A DNA stretch of 32,247 nucleotides from Bacillota bacterium. Lineage in GTDB: Bacteria > Bacillota > Limnochordia > Darwinibacteriales > Darwinibacteriaceae. Under the pieces are notes generated by a model. It did not search any database. It worked only from the letters and a program-made list of their open reading frames with translations, and was not told the DNA's origin. The stretch lies in the NCBI GenBank assembly GCA_012520355.1, contig JAAYOK010000233.1, positions 1 through 32,247 of the forward strand. Reading direction: 5' to 3'. How positions within the stretch are numbered: position 1 is the stretch's first letter; every line of letters starts with the position of its first letter. This document shows, piece after piece, positions 24,541-32,247 of this stretch. The translations under genes and the position numbers were made by a program.

Positions 24541-24573
24541 GGGGTTAATTCTGGCAAGAAATGAGAGATACAT

Positions 24574-24999
24574 GTGAGTGAAAATAGATTGAAACGGGTG
24601 GCCATGGCCCTCAAGGTGTTGAATCCTGATGACGATTTCGCAGAAATCTTGACCAATCTTGGCTTATCGGCCCAAGACTTGATGAGTTTTCTCGAATCCC
24701 TGGCTTTGGACTTTCAAGTCTCGATTTTGACCTTGGAAGAAGTGGACAAAACAAAGGTGCGAGTCTTCAGCCATTGGGAACGGGCTTACCTTTCCCAAGA
24801 GGCCAGGGAGTTTCTCCTCTCCGCGGTGCATACGAAAACCATTGTTCCTGCGGAAATGGAGCATGCTTTGGCCATCCTTTTTGCCACAGCGCCAGAAATG
24901 GTGGACGTGGAGGATATTTGTGGGATTTTAGCGAACATTGTAGTAGACCCTAATCGAACAGCTGTTTTTGGGTTCATTGATCAGAACATTATTCATTGA
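24574..24999 (+). CDS. DUF494/Smg-like protein
   Basis: A 141-residue protein whose pattern matches the Smg (DUF494) family by eye. The N-terminal helical half has ILTNLGLSAQDLMSFLESLA. The C-terminal half has VRVFSHWERAYLSQEAREFLLSAV followed by ATAPEMVDVEDICGILANIV, parallel to E. coli Smg (RIYTPEECERL, RGFLLFL, ELEDLKWVILMVLFN). Function is unknown in any species. The position between dprA and topA supports the call, because E. coli smg also lies next to smf (dprA) and a topA-like gene. The GTG at 24574 is a tentative start; only a weak GAGAG precedes it. Confidence 0.65.
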   Translation: MSENRLKRVAMALKVLNPDDDFAEILTNLGLSAQDLMSFLESLALDFQVSILTLEEVDKTKVRVFSHWERAYLSQEAREFLLSAVHTKTIVPAEMEHALAILFATAPEMVDVEDICGILANIVVDPNRTAVFGFIDQNIIH

Positions 25000-25026
25000 T
25001 TTGTTTGATTGCACGGAGGTGCTTGT

Positions 25027-27117
25027 TTGAGTACATTGATTATTGTTGAATCGCCCGCTAAAGCCCAAACAATTAAGGGGTTTTTGGGAAAAAACTATAC
25101 TGTCAAGGCTTCTCTTGGACATGTTCGAGATCTGCCACGCAGTAAATTCGGGATCGATGTGGAACAAAATTTCACTCCCCACTACATCACAATTAGGGGA
25201 AAAGGTCCGGTCTTGAAAGAACTGCGGGATGCGGCCAAGAAAGCCGATCGAGTTTTGCTGGCCACAGACCCGGATCGCGAAGGTGAAGCCATTGCTTGGC
25301 ATCTGGCCACAGCTCTGAAAATTGACGAAGACAAATGCAGAATTGACTTTCGGGAAATTACGAAAGATGCCATTAAACAGGCGGTGAAAAAACCCCGCAG
25401 CATTGCCCAAGCTGTAGTTGATGCCCAACAAGCAAGGCGTGTTGTGGATCGAATTGTAGGTTACCAGCTTTCACCCTTGCTCTGGGCTAAGGTCAAACCA
25501 GGCTTAAGTGCGGGTCGCGTTCAGTCGGTAGCTGTCAAGCTCATCGTAGACCGGGAGCGAGAAATCGAAGCCTTTGTGGAAGAGGAGTACTGGAGTGTAA
25601 CGGCCAATTTGCACACCGCTGAAAAGGAATCCTTTGAAGCCAAACTTCATACCAAGGGGGGAAAGAAACTTCCCTTGCCCAATGAAGAAGCTGCCAAAGA
25701 GGTAGAAAAGAGTGTTTCCGGCCAGAGTTGGGTTGTGGACAAGGTTCAGCGAAGAGAACGTCGTCGCCATCCGGCACCGCCTTTTATCACCAGTACGCTG
25801 CAGCAAGAGGCCGCCCGGAAACTGGGTTTTGCAGCCAAGAAGACGATGCGCCTAGCGCAGCAGCTCTACGAAGGTTTACCCATGGGTAAACAGGGTACTT
25901 TGGGTTTGATTACCTATATGCGGACCGACGCTACTCGCGTTTCCGATGAAGCCGTGGTGGAAGTTCGAGAGTTTATCAAAACCACACATGGCTCCTCTTA
26001 TATTCCTGGGAAACCGCGCCAGCATGCCTCGAAAAAAGGGGCCCAAGAGGCGCATGAAGCAATTCGCCCCACTTCAACGCTGCGTACTCCCGCGGATGTC
26101 AAACAGTATCTTTCGCGTGATCAATTTCGCCTCTACACCCTAATCTGGGAACGATTTGTGGCTAGTCAAATGAGCTCAGCCGTCTTCGATGCCATGACCG
26201 TGGATATCAAGGTTCAAGACTATATCTTCCGTGCCACGGGATCCCAACTGAAGTTTGCCGGTTTCCTCAAGATTTATCAGGAAGGGACAGACTCAGCCAC
26301 TCAAAACGATGAGAGCAAAGATCGTCTCTTGCCAGATTTGGAGGTGGGAGAAGAAGTCCGGCTCCATAAACTCGATCTGAACCAGCACTTTACACAGCCA
26401 CCAGCTCGCTTCACCGAGGCCATGCTCGTTAAGACGTTAGAAGAGGAAGGGATCGGTAGGCCCAGTACCTACGCTCCCATTATCGATACGATTACGGCCC
26501 GAGGTTATGTGTTGCGGGAAGAAAAGCGCTTTCATCCTACAGAGTTGGGTATCGTAGTCACAGATCTCTTGGCCGAGAGTTTCCCTCGCTTGCTCGATGT
26601 GAAATTCACCGCGGGTCTCGAGGAGGAGCTTGATGGAATTGAGGAAGGCGATCTAGTCTGGCAAGAGGTGATCGGTCGATTTTATGAGCCCTTTGCCTCA
26701 GATCTCGAAACCGCTTACGAAGAACTGGAACGGATCGAGATTCAAGACGAAGTTAGTGATGTTATCTGTGAGAAATGCGGCAGAAACATGGTTTACAAGC
26801 TTGGTAGGTATGGCAAGTTTTTGGCCTGCCCAGGATATCCTGACTGTAAGAATACCAAGCCAATCCTGGATGAGATTGGTATAGAATGCACCATCTGCAA
26901 GAACGAGGGCAGAGATGGGGGGCAACTTGTGCGCAGACGCTCGAAACGGGGTCGCTTCTTTTATGGTTGTAGCAATTATCCCGATTGTACCTATACTTCT
27001 TGGCAACGTCCTGTAGCGGAACTGTGTCCACATTGCGGCAAGAATCTGACCATCGCCAAAGAAGGGGCAGAACCAAAATGCAGCAATAAGGAATGCCCTG
27101 GAGGTGATGGAAAGTGA
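25027..27117 (+). CDS. topA: DNA topoisomerase I
   Basis: Type IA topoisomerase that relaxes negative supercoils. I choose TTG 25027, 6 bases after CGGAGGTG, giving 696 residues beginning MSTLIIVESPAKAQTI. The Toprim domain has VESPAKA and ATDPDREGEAIAWH (DxDxE acid cluster). The catalytic tyrosine is Y297 in ITYMRTDATRVS; most homologues have YMRTDST here. The C-terminus carries three zinc-finger modules with paired cysteines (CEKCGR, CTICKNEG, CPHCGK), each completed by later cysteines. The stop overlaps the trmFO GTG. An alternative start at 25009 would ignore the binding site. Confidence 0.96.
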   Translation: MSTLIIVESPAKAQTIKGFLGKNYTVKASLGHVRDLPRSKFGIDVEQNFTPHYITIRGKGPVLKELRDAAKKADRVLLATDPDREGEAIAWHLATALKIDEDKCRIDFREITKDAIKQAVKKPRSIAQAVVDAQQARRVVDRIVGYQLSPLLWAKVKPGLSAGRVQSVAVKLIVDREREIEAFVEEEYWSVTANLHTAEKESFEAKLHTKGGKKLPLPNEEAAKEVEKSVSGQSWVVDKVQRRERRRHPAPPFITSTLQQEAARKLGFAAKKTMRLAQQLYEGLPMGKQGTLGLITYMRTDATRVSDEAVVEVREFIKTTHGSSYIPGKPRQHASKKGAQEAHEAIRPTSTLRTPADVKQYLSRDQFRLYTLIWERFVASQMSSAVFDAMTVDIKVQDYIFRATGSQLKFAGFLKIYQEGTDSATQNDESKDRLLPDLEVGEEVRLHKLDLNQHFTQPPARFTEAMLVKTLEEEGIGRPSTYAPIIDTITARGYVLREEKRFHPTELGIVVTDLLAESFPRLLDVKFTAGLEEELDGIEEGDLVWQEVIGRFYEPFASDLETAYEELERIEIQDEVSDVICEKCGRNMVYKLGRYGKFLACPGYPDCKNTKPILDEIGIECTICKNEGRDGGQLVRRRSKRGRFFYGCSNYPDCTYTSWQRPVAELCPHCGKNLTIAKEGAEPKCSNKECPGGDGK

Positions 27118-28424
27118 CCTATGTATCGGTGATAGGTGCAGGGTTAGCAGGTAGTGAGGCCGCCTGGCAACTGGCCCAGCGGGGTGTGGAGGTCCGGCTC
27201 TTTGAAATGAGACCAGAGGTACAGACGCCAGCCCACGAGACCGGTGATTTTGCCGAACTGGTCTGTTCCAACTCCCTGGGATCTATGTTGGAGAGTGCCG
27301 CGGGAGGGGTATTGAAGAAGGAACTGGAATGGATGGACTCTTTGATTCTCCAAGCGGCTCAGAAAACCATGGTTCCAGCCGGTGGAGCCTTGGCGGTTGA
27401 CCGACAATTGTTTGCTCAGGAGGTCACCCGGCGCCTGCAGGAACATCCTAAGATCACCACGATTTACGAGGAATGTAAGGAGATTCCCAGTGGTGTGGTG
27501 GTGATTGCCACTGGTCCACTTACATCTCCAGCATTAACCAGCAAACTGCAAGATCTAACCAAGCGCGATAATCTCTATTTCTTTGATGCTGCAGCCCCCA
27601 TCGTGCTTGGGGAGAGCATAGATTATGACCAAGGATTTTGGGCTGCCCGCTATGATAAGGGAACGGCGGACTACTTCAACTGTCCTTTGAATAAGGAAGA
27701 ATATGAAGACTTTGTGGCAGCCCTCATTCAGGCAGAGGTTGCTCCACTCCATGAGAGTGATATCGCCACCGAAGATTTGGCCGTTTTCGAAGGGTGTATG
27801 CCCTTGGAAGTCATGGCCAAACGGGGGGCCGACGCTTTGCGTTATGGACCCTTCCGTCCGGTGGGACTCGCCGGACCTGACGGCAAGCGTCCCTATGCTG
27901 TCTTGCAATTACGCCAGGAAAACACGGAAGCGACTCTTTTTAACCTGGTTGGTTGCCAGACACGGCTGAAGTGGGGTGAACAGAAAGAGGTTTTTCGGCG
28001 CATTCCTGCTCTGCAAAATGCAGAGTTTGTCCGTTATGGAGTGATGCATCGAAACACCTTTATCAACTCGCCCCAAGTCTTGACTGCCGGCTTTCAGGTC
28101 AAAGAGGACCCCAGACTCTTCATTGCAGGCCAGATTACTGGGGTGGAAGGATATGTGGAAAGTGCGGCCTCGGGCCTTTTGGCAGGAGTTAACGCTGCCC
28201 GCTTTGTTCAGGGGCAAGAGGCTCTCACCTTGCCCAGGGAGACCATGCTTGGGAGCCTCGCTCATTATATTGCCACTGCGGATCCCAAGTACTTTCAGCC
28301 CATGAATGCCAATTTCGGTATCTTGCCTCCCCTGGATCCTCCCGTAAGGGGCAAAAAAGAGCGTAAACTCGCTTATGCCCAGCGTGCCCTGGGTAGCCTC
28401 CAGTCGTTTTGGACGGAGATGTGA
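27114..28424 (+). CDS. trmFO: Methylenetetrahydrofolate-tRNA-(uracil-5-)-methyltransferase TrmFO
   Basis: TrmFO is the FAD- and folate-dependent enzyme that forms m5U54 in the T-loop of tRNAs in most Bacillota. The 436 residues start with the FAD-binding motif VIGAGLAGSEAAWQ. C51 in LVCSNSLGS and C228 in FEGCMPLEVMAKRG are the two functional cysteines known in B. subtilis TrmFO. The C-terminal segment ITGVEGYVESAASGLLAG is typical of the GidA/TrmFO group. It is the short TrmFO form, not MnmG (about 620 residues). The GTG start overlaps the topA stop and follows GGAGGTGATGG. Confidence 0.96.
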   Translation: MTYVSVIGAGLAGSEAAWQLAQRGVEVRLFEMRPEVQTPAHETGDFAELVCSNSLGSMLESAAGGVLKKELEWMDSLILQAAQKTMVPAGGALAVDRQLFAQEVTRRLQEHPKITTIYEECKEIPSGVVVIATGPLTSPALTSKLQDLTKRDNLYFFDAAAPIVLGESIDYDQGFWAARYDKGTADYFNCPLNKEEYEDFVAALIQAEVAPLHESDIATEDLAVFEGCMPLEVMAKRGADALRYGPFRPVGLAGPDGKRPYAVLQLRQENTEATLFNLVGCQTRLKWGEQKEVFRRIPALQNAEFVRYGVMHRNTFINSPQVLTAGFQVKEDPRLFIAGQITGVEGYVESAASGLLAGVNAARFVQGQEALTLPRETMLGSLAHYIATADPKYFQPMNANFGILPPLDPPVRGKKERKLAYAQRALGSLQSFWTEM

Positions 28425-28434
28425 GGTGGTAGCC

Positions 28435-29340
28435 ATGGTGAACCTTAAGGCTTATCTTGAGTTTTTGCGGATCGAGCGCAATCTCTCCCCGGCCACAGTT
28501 CTCGCCTATGAACAGGACGTACAAGATTTTTTGGACTTTGCCAGAGGGCAGTGTGACCTCTTGGGTAAACCTAGGTCCGCTACAGCTCTTGATAAATACT
28601 TACTTCGGGACTATCTAGCGTACCTGACCCGGGAAGGTTACGCCCGCTCCACCATAGCGCGGCGCCTTGCGAGTATCAGGGGTCTCAGTCAATTCTTGTT
28701 CCGAGAAGGCCTGATAGACCACGATTTTGCCCTTACACTCAAAACATCGCGGCAAGCAAAGACTATTCCTGAAGTGTTGAGTATGGATGAAATCGCTAAG
28801 TTTTTGGAAACCAATATGCCTGGCAAATCTCCTGCTCTCCAAAGCCGGAACCAGGCTATGTTTGAGATCCTCTATGGAACGGGAATACGGGTCGCGGAGT
28901 TAGTGGGACTCGACCTTTCCGATCTTGATACCCAAAATAGATATCTGAGGGTGTGGGGTAAGGGAAGCAAGGAACGGATTGTTCCCCTCGGTGATTACGC
29001 TCTGGAACGAGTGGGTGATTATCTTCGGGACTATCGCCCCGAGTTGTTAAAGGGCAAGGAGGAGGAAGCTATCTTTCTCAACGCTCGAGGAACCCGGCTT
29101 ACCCCAAGGGGAGTGCAGTATGTTCTTGATGAATGGAGTCGACTTCTGGAGATCCATAAGAATATCTCACCCCACGTCTTTCGCCATACCTTTGCCACCC
29201 ATCTCTTGGATCGTGGAGCAGATTTGCGCAGCATTCAAGAGCTTTTGGGGCATGCGAGCTTATCAACGACCCAGGTGTACACCAAGGTCACCATGGGACA
29301 TCTACGATCTGTTTATAATCAATCTCATCCGCGAGCCTAA
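28435..29340 (+). CDS. xerC: Tyrosine recombinase XerC (CodV)
   Basis: XerC acts with XerD to resolve chromosome dimers at dif. The 301 residues contain the N-terminal SAM-like core-binding domain (about 1-90) and the catalytic domain with R152 (GTGIRVAEL), K176 (GKGSKER), H247 and R250 ([10 protein letters not shown]), H273 (LLGHASL) and nucleophile Y282 (VYTKV). All six catalytic residues are intact. The ATG 28435 follows GAGGTGG. The position between trmFO and hslV corresponds to codV of the B. subtilis gid-codV-clpQ-clpY-codY operon, so this is the housekeeping enzyme and not a phage integrase. Confidence 0.94.
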   Translation: MVNLKAYLEFLRIERNLSPATVLAYEQDVQDFLDFARGQCDLLGKPRSATALDKYLLRDYLAYLTREGYARSTIARRLASIRGLSQFLFREGLIDHDFALTLKTSRQAKTIPEVLSMDEIAKFLETNMPGKSPALQSRNQAMFEILYGTGIRVAELVGLDLSDLDTQNRYLRVWGKGSKERIVPLGDYALERVGDYLRDYRPELLKGKEEEAIFLNARGTRLTPRGVQYVLDEWSRLLEIHKNISPHVFRHTFATHLLDRGADLRSIQELLGHASLSTTQVYTKVTMGHLRSVYNQSHPRA

Positions 29341-29356
29341 GAAGGGAGATGTCTCC

Positions 29357-29893
29357 ATGAATATTCGTTCCACAACCATTATTGCGGTGCGTAAGGATCA
29401 TCAAGTGGCTTTAGCCGGGGACGGCCAGGTCACGTTAGGTGAAAAGACAGTGATCAAACATGGTGCAACGAAAGTGAGGACCTTGTCCGGAGGCGAAATC
29501 TTAGCTGGTTTTGCGGGTTCGGCCGCGGATGCCATTACGCTTTTTGAAATGTTCGAGCGGAAACTCAAGGATCACTCCAACCAACTTGTGCGAGCTGCAG
29601 TGGAGATGGGCCAGGATTGGCGTTCTGATCGATATTTGCGTAAACTCGAGGCCTTGCTCTTAGTGGCCGATCGAGAGACAACACTGGTCATTTCTGGTTC
29701 AGGAGATATTATTGAGCCTGATGAGGGGGTTTTGGCCATTGGCTCTGGCGGTTCTTATGCCATGGCCGCGGGGTTGGCCTTACTTCGCCACTCACAGTTA
29801 ACTGCTCGTGAAATCGCCTTCGAAGCTCTGCGAATTACGTCCGAAATTTGCGTCTTTACGAATGATCGTATTTCCATGATAGAATTGTCATAG
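29357..29893 (+). CDS. hslV: ATP-dependent protease peptidase subunit HslV (ClpQ)
   Basis: HslV is the proteasome-like peptidase of the HslUV complex. The 178 residues starting at ATG 29357 (after AAGGGAG) begin [12 protein letters not shown], so a five-residue propeptide would be removed to expose T6 as the N-terminal nucleophile, similar to the short N-terminal extension of B. subtilis Clp[22 protein letters not shown] and [17 protein letters not shown] are family segments. It is 18 bases before hslU. The frame is open far into xerC, but those residues do not belong to the protein. Confidence 0.95.
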   Translation: MNIRSTTIIAVRKDHQVALAGDGQVTLGEKTVIKHGATKVRTLSGGEILAGFAGSAADAITLFEMFERKLKDHSNQLVRAAVEMGQDWRSDRYLRKLEALLLVADRETTLVISGSGDIIEPDEGVLAIGSGGSYAMAAGLALLRHSQLTAREIAFEALRITSEICVFTNDRISMIELS

Positions 29894-29911
29894 GGTTTAA
29901 GGGGCGATAAT

Positions 29912-31294
29912 ATGGTACTGACACCAAAAGAGATCGTGGCAGAGCTCGATCGCTATATTGTGGGCCAAGACGATGCTAAACGTGCTGTGGCCATAGCCAT
30001 GCGCAACCGCTATCGCAGGCAGCAACTGCCTGTTGAGTTGCGGGAGGAGATTTTGCCAAAGAACATTCTCATGATCGGCCCAACCGGCGTGGGTAAGACG
30101 GAAATCGCTCGGCGGCTCGCTCGTTTAGTCCATGCTCCCTTCGTAAAAATTGAGGCCACGAAGTTCACTGAAGTTGGCTATGTGGGACGTGACGTGGACT
30201 CCATGATCCGAGAGCTCGCGGATGTTGCCATGCGAATGGTGAAGGCCGAACGCATGAAAGATGTGGAAGAAAAAGCCGAGGAATTGGTGGAAGATCGCTT
30301 AGTTGAGCTTCTTGTTCCGGGACCAACCACATCACAGCAAGTAAATCCCATGGATTTCCTGTGGGGTTTGACTCAGCCAGGGGGAGGTCCGCAACAGGAA
30401 TCCGTAGACGATCACGAGTTAAGAAAGGAACGGGAGCAAGTTAGGAGACTCCTTCGCCTAGGTGAGCTCGAAGATCGCAAGGTGGACGTGATCGTTGAAA
30501 AGTCCCCTGCTCCTTCCTGGGACCCAATGTCTGGGATGGGCATAGACGATATCGGAGCGAACTTCCGAGAGATGCTCGGTGACCTTTTGCCGAAGAAGAC
30601 CCAGAAGCGGACGGTCACCGTGAGGGAAGCCCGGGGTATTTTACTCCAAGAGGAAGCGGCCAAACTTCTCGACATGGAGGCTATTTCCGCGGAAGCTGTG
30701 GCTTTAGCTGAAGAGTCAGGTATTGTCTTTCTCGACGAAATTGATAAAATCGCTGGTTCGGAAAAGCAAGCGGGCCCCGATGTGTCTCGGGAGGGTGTCC
30801 AGCGAGACATTCTGCCGATTATTGAGGGAAGCACAGTGATGACCAAGATTGGTCCGGTTCGAACCGATTATGTCCTGTTTATTGCAGCTGGTGCCTTTCA
30901 TGTATCCCAACCGGCTGATCTCATACCCGAACTTCAGGGGCGTTTTCCCATTCGAGTGAACCTAGAGAGCCTCCGGGCGAAGGATTTTGCTCGCATCCTA
31001 ACCGAACCCCATAATTCTCTGGTCAAGCAGTATATGGCCCTCCTGGGGACAGAGGGGATTGAACTTGACTTCACCACCGATGGGGTTTTGGCCATGGCCA
31101 AAATAGCCGAAGAAGTGAATCGAGGAACAGAGAACATCGGCGCCAGACGGCTGCACACCATCATGGAGCGCCTGTTAGACGATGTGAGTTTTGAGATGCC
31201 AGCAGGAGCGAAAATCCGGATTGACGAGGCTTTTGTCCACGCAAAATTAGGGGAATTGGCACAGAATAGGGATTTATCCCGCTATATCTTGTAA
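29912..31294 (+). CDS. hslU: ATP-dependent protease ATPase subunit HslU (ClpY)
   Basis: HslU is the AAA+ unfoldase partner of HslV. The 460 residues have Walker A GPTGVGKT (56-63), the [21 protein letters not shown] segment (cut here to its GYVGRD pore motif), a variable intermediate I domain (about 105-240), Walker [13 protein letters not shown] near 270-281, and the sensor region [10 protein letters not shown]. The C-terminus RDLSRYIL matches the conserved tail that docks into HslV. In B. subtilis codY follows; here a terminator and then flgB follow. Confidence 0.96.
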   Translation: MVLTPKEIVAELDRYIVGQDDAKRAVAIAMRNRYRRQQLPVELREEILPKNILMIGPTGVGKTEIARRLARLVHAPFVKIEATKFTEVGYVGRDVDSMIRELADVAMRMVKAERMKDVEEKAEELVEDRLVELLVPGPTTSQQVNPMDFLWGLTQPGGGPQQESVDDHELRKEREQVRRLLRLGELEDRKVDVIVEKSPAPSWDPMSGMGIDDIGANFREMLGDLLPKKTQKRTVTVREARGILLQEEAAKLLDMEAISAEAVALAEESGIVFLDEIDKIAGSEKQAGPDVSREGVQRDILPIIEGSTVMTKIGPVRTDYVLFIAAGAFHVSQPADLIPELQGRFPIRVNLESLRAKDFARILTEPHNSLVKQYMALLGTEGIELDFTTDGVLAMAKIAEEVNRGTENIGARRLHTIMERLLDDVSFEMPAGAKIRIDEAFVHAKLGELAQNRDLSRYIL

Positions 31295-31372
31295 AGTCTT
31301 GAGTATTTTTGTGAAAGTTGCTCTTGGCTGAAGGAACCAGGCCTGTTAGTGCGAATATAGTTAAAGGGACAT

Positions 31373-31402
31373 GGGGAAGGGTTATTTTACCCTCCCCTTT
31401 TT
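31373..31402 (+). terminator. Intrinsic terminator after hslU
   Basis: GGGGAAGGGT (31373-31382) pairs with ACCCTCCCC (31389-31397) with one bulged A around a TATTTT loop, followed by five T. The 78 bases between hslU and this stem hold no gene that I can support. It separates the topA-hslU group from the flagellar genes. Confidence 0.85.
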
Positions 31403-31426
31403 GTATTCAAAACCAGAAATAGGAGG

Positions 31427-31449
31427 ACTTCGTTTTGTTATGTCGAAGT
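31427..31449 (+). repeat. Inverted repeat in the flgB leader
   Basis: ACTTCG (31427-31432) and CGAAGT (31444-31449) are perfect 6-base arms around an 11-base loop. The repeat directly follows an AGGAGG at 31421-31426, and a possible TTG start codon falls inside the loop. It could form a small hairpin next to a ribosome binding site. Confidence 0.4.
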
Positions 31450-31509
31450 GCTTTTAAATCAGTAAGTGGTAGTACAAACCTGCTAGCAGGGGGGAGCCAG
31501 AATGTTTAG
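31435..31509 (+). CDS. Possible 24-residue leader peptide before flgB
   Basis: A TTG at 31435 lies exactly 8 bases after a perfect AGGAGG and opens a 24-codon frame (MLCRSAFKSVSGSTNLLAGG, then SQNV and a stop). It ends 8 bases inside flgB in a different frame, so translation could be coupled to flgB. A shorter frame, ATG 31440 to TAA 31457 (five codons), overlaps it. No homologue is recognised. It may be a leader peptide, or the AGGAGG may be coincidental. Confidence 0.25.
   Translation: MLCRSAFKSVSGSTNLLAGGSQNV
31479..31490. repeat. Perfect palindrome beside the flgB ribosome binding site
   Basis: CCTGCTAGCAGG is a perfect 12-base palindrome ending one base before the GGGGAG of the flgB ribosome binding site. 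It could be a small operator; a tight hairpin is unlikely to be stable because the centre is needed as loop. Confidence 0.35.
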
Positions 31510-31900
31510 GGTTGTAGATAAGTTGGGAACGGGTCTCGGTAAAGCATCGTTGCGTCATAATGTGATCAGTAACAACCTGGCGAATTACAATACCCCAGGC
31601 TTTAAACGGTCTGATGTACAGATGGACACAAGATTCGCCCGAGAAATGTTGAGGGTGCAAAACCCAAGATTGTCCCAGACACATGCCAGGCATCTGCCAG
31701 GTACAGTCAGGCCAAGCGCCTCGCCTTATTCCGTCGTCCAGGATTACTCTACAACGATGCGTAATGATGGAAACAATGTGGATCCTGACCGAGAACAGGT
31801 CTTGCTCATGGAGAATCAGTTGTATTATGAGTCTATAACCGACGCGGTAAGTCGTAAACTCGGACAGCTCCGTACAGTGATCGGGGAAGGGAGGAGGTAG
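31502..31900 (+). CDS. flgB: Flagellar basal-body rod protein FlgB
   Basis: FlgB is a proximal rod protein of the flagellar basal body, exported through the flagellar type III system. The 132 residues contain the rod-protein N-terminal motif HNVISNNLANYNTPGFKRSDV and the C-terminal helix (EQVLLMENQLYYESITDAVSRKLGQLRTVI), which form the D0 coiled coil. AGGGGGGAG precedes the ATG. It is the first gene of a flagellar operon and lies 3 bases before flgC. No SigD-type promoter was recognised upstream. Confidence 0.95.
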   Translation: MFRVVDKLGTGLGKASLRHNVISNNLANYNTPGFKRSDVQMDTRFAREMLRVQNPRLSQTHARHLPGTVRPSASPYSVVQDYSTTMRNDGNNVDPDREQVLLMENQLYYESITDAVSRKLGQLRTVIGEGRR

Positions 31901-31903
31901 GCT

Positions 31904-32247
31904 ATGAGTGTTTTTAAAGCGATGCGTATTTCGGCTTCAGGTTTAACAGCAGAGCGTTTACGTATGGATACCATTGCCAACAACTTAGCGAATGCCAACA
32001 CTACGCGCTCGGTAGAAGGAGGACCATATCGTCGTCAGGTGCCGGTTTTTGCTCCTATTCTAGATCAATCGATGCACGGTACCCCTCAGCCATTTCAGAC
32101 CGGTGCCAAGGGTCAGGGTGTTCAAGTGATCGGTGTAGTGAGTGATCCTTCGCCGCCGCGCCTGGTCTTTGATCCCCAGCATCCTGATGCGAATGCAGAT
32201 GGCTATGTGGAAATGCCCAATGTTCACGTTGTGAAAGAGATGGTTGA
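31904..32247 (+). CDS. flgC: Flagellar basal-body rod protein FlgC (partial)
   Basis: The first 114 codons of FlgC, the partner proximal rod protein, are present and run off the window. The ATG at 31904 follows GAGGAGG (31891-31897). The start MSVFKAMRISASGLTAERLR, the DTIANNLANANTTRS rod motif, and the segment GGPYRRQVPVF are typical of FlgC. The later NVHVVKEMVD corresponds to the family's NVNVVEEMVD, which lies near the C-terminal helix. About 30 residues are missing. In Bacillota fliE usually follows. Confidence 0.93.
   Translation, partial: MSVFKAMRISASGLTAERLRMDTIANNLANANTTRSVEGGPYRRQVPVFAPILDQSMHGTPQPFQTGAKGQGVQVIGVVSDPSPPRLVFDPQHPDANADGYVEMPNVHVVKEMV

Noticed and set aside
28435-29340. 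Tyrosine recombinase as a mobile-element or phage integrase
   Set aside because: Length, catalytic residues and position between trmFO and hslV match the housekeeping XerC/CodV; no attachment site or other mobile genes are present.
29120-29356. Long N-terminal extension of hslV in the open frame through xerC
   Set aside because: HslV needs an N-terminal threonine after a very short propeptide; ATG 29357 with AAGGGAG fits and the extension does not.

Overview
This window is chromosomal core sequence from a Bacillota (Firmicutes) bacterium of the Clostridia/Limnochordia type, with roughly balanced base composition, strong AAGGAGG-like ribosome binding sites and frequent GTG/TTG starts. The lineage call rests on a FapR-controlled fatty-acid operon, the smc-ftsY-ylxM-ffh-rpsP-khpA-rimM-trmD-rplS block, and the order topA-trmFO-xerC-hslV-hslU-flgB-flgC, which matches Bacillus subtilis except that codY is absent. 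I cannot name genus or species. Nearly every gene is on the + strand. The only minus-strand genes are an S24-like regulator (6831-7433) and comM (21659-23098). I see no IS element, prophage, CRISPR array, tRNA or rRNA, and no gene-free stretch above 300 bases; the longest is about 207 bases before flgB.

Region 1 (1-6827) is lipid synthesis: rpmF with a terminator, then a promoter with a FapR operator, then fapR-plsX-fabH-fabD-fabG-acpP-fabF-rnc, mostly overlapping or closely spaced. FapR senses malonyl-CoA and represses the set. ACP, FabD, FabH, FabF and FabG supply the elongation machinery except dehydratase and enoyl reductase, which are not in the window. PlsX passes acyl chains to phospholipid synthesis. 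A perfect 12-bp RNA hairpin lies between acpP and fabF.

Region 2 (6828-8321) interrupts the usual rnc-smc neighbourhood with a divergent pair: a winged-helix/LexA-fold regulator whose self-cleavage serine is missing, and a SigH-like sigma factor. Their shared upstream region holds two palindromes about 52 bp apart. This is the least ordinary part of the window.

Region 3 (8322-20621) is chromosome organisation, protein targeting and ribosome/tRNA maturation: smc, ftsY, then a consensus promoter inside the ftsY end driving ylxM-ffh-rpsP-khpA-rimM-trmD-rplS to a terminator. It continues with lepB-rbgA-rnhB-yraN-dacF and a second terminator.

Region 4 (20622-24491) holds two tandem Lrp/AsnC-type regulators, convergent comM, and a divergent zinc-ribbon gene followed by dprA. 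Comm and dprA are both linked to DNA uptake and transformation. Region 5 (24492-31402) is a smg-like gene, topA, trmFO, xerC, hslV and hslU behind a good SigA-type promoter, ending in a terminator. Region 6 (31403-end) begins a flagellar basal-body operon (flgB, partial flgC) with a structured leader that may encode a 24-residue peptide.
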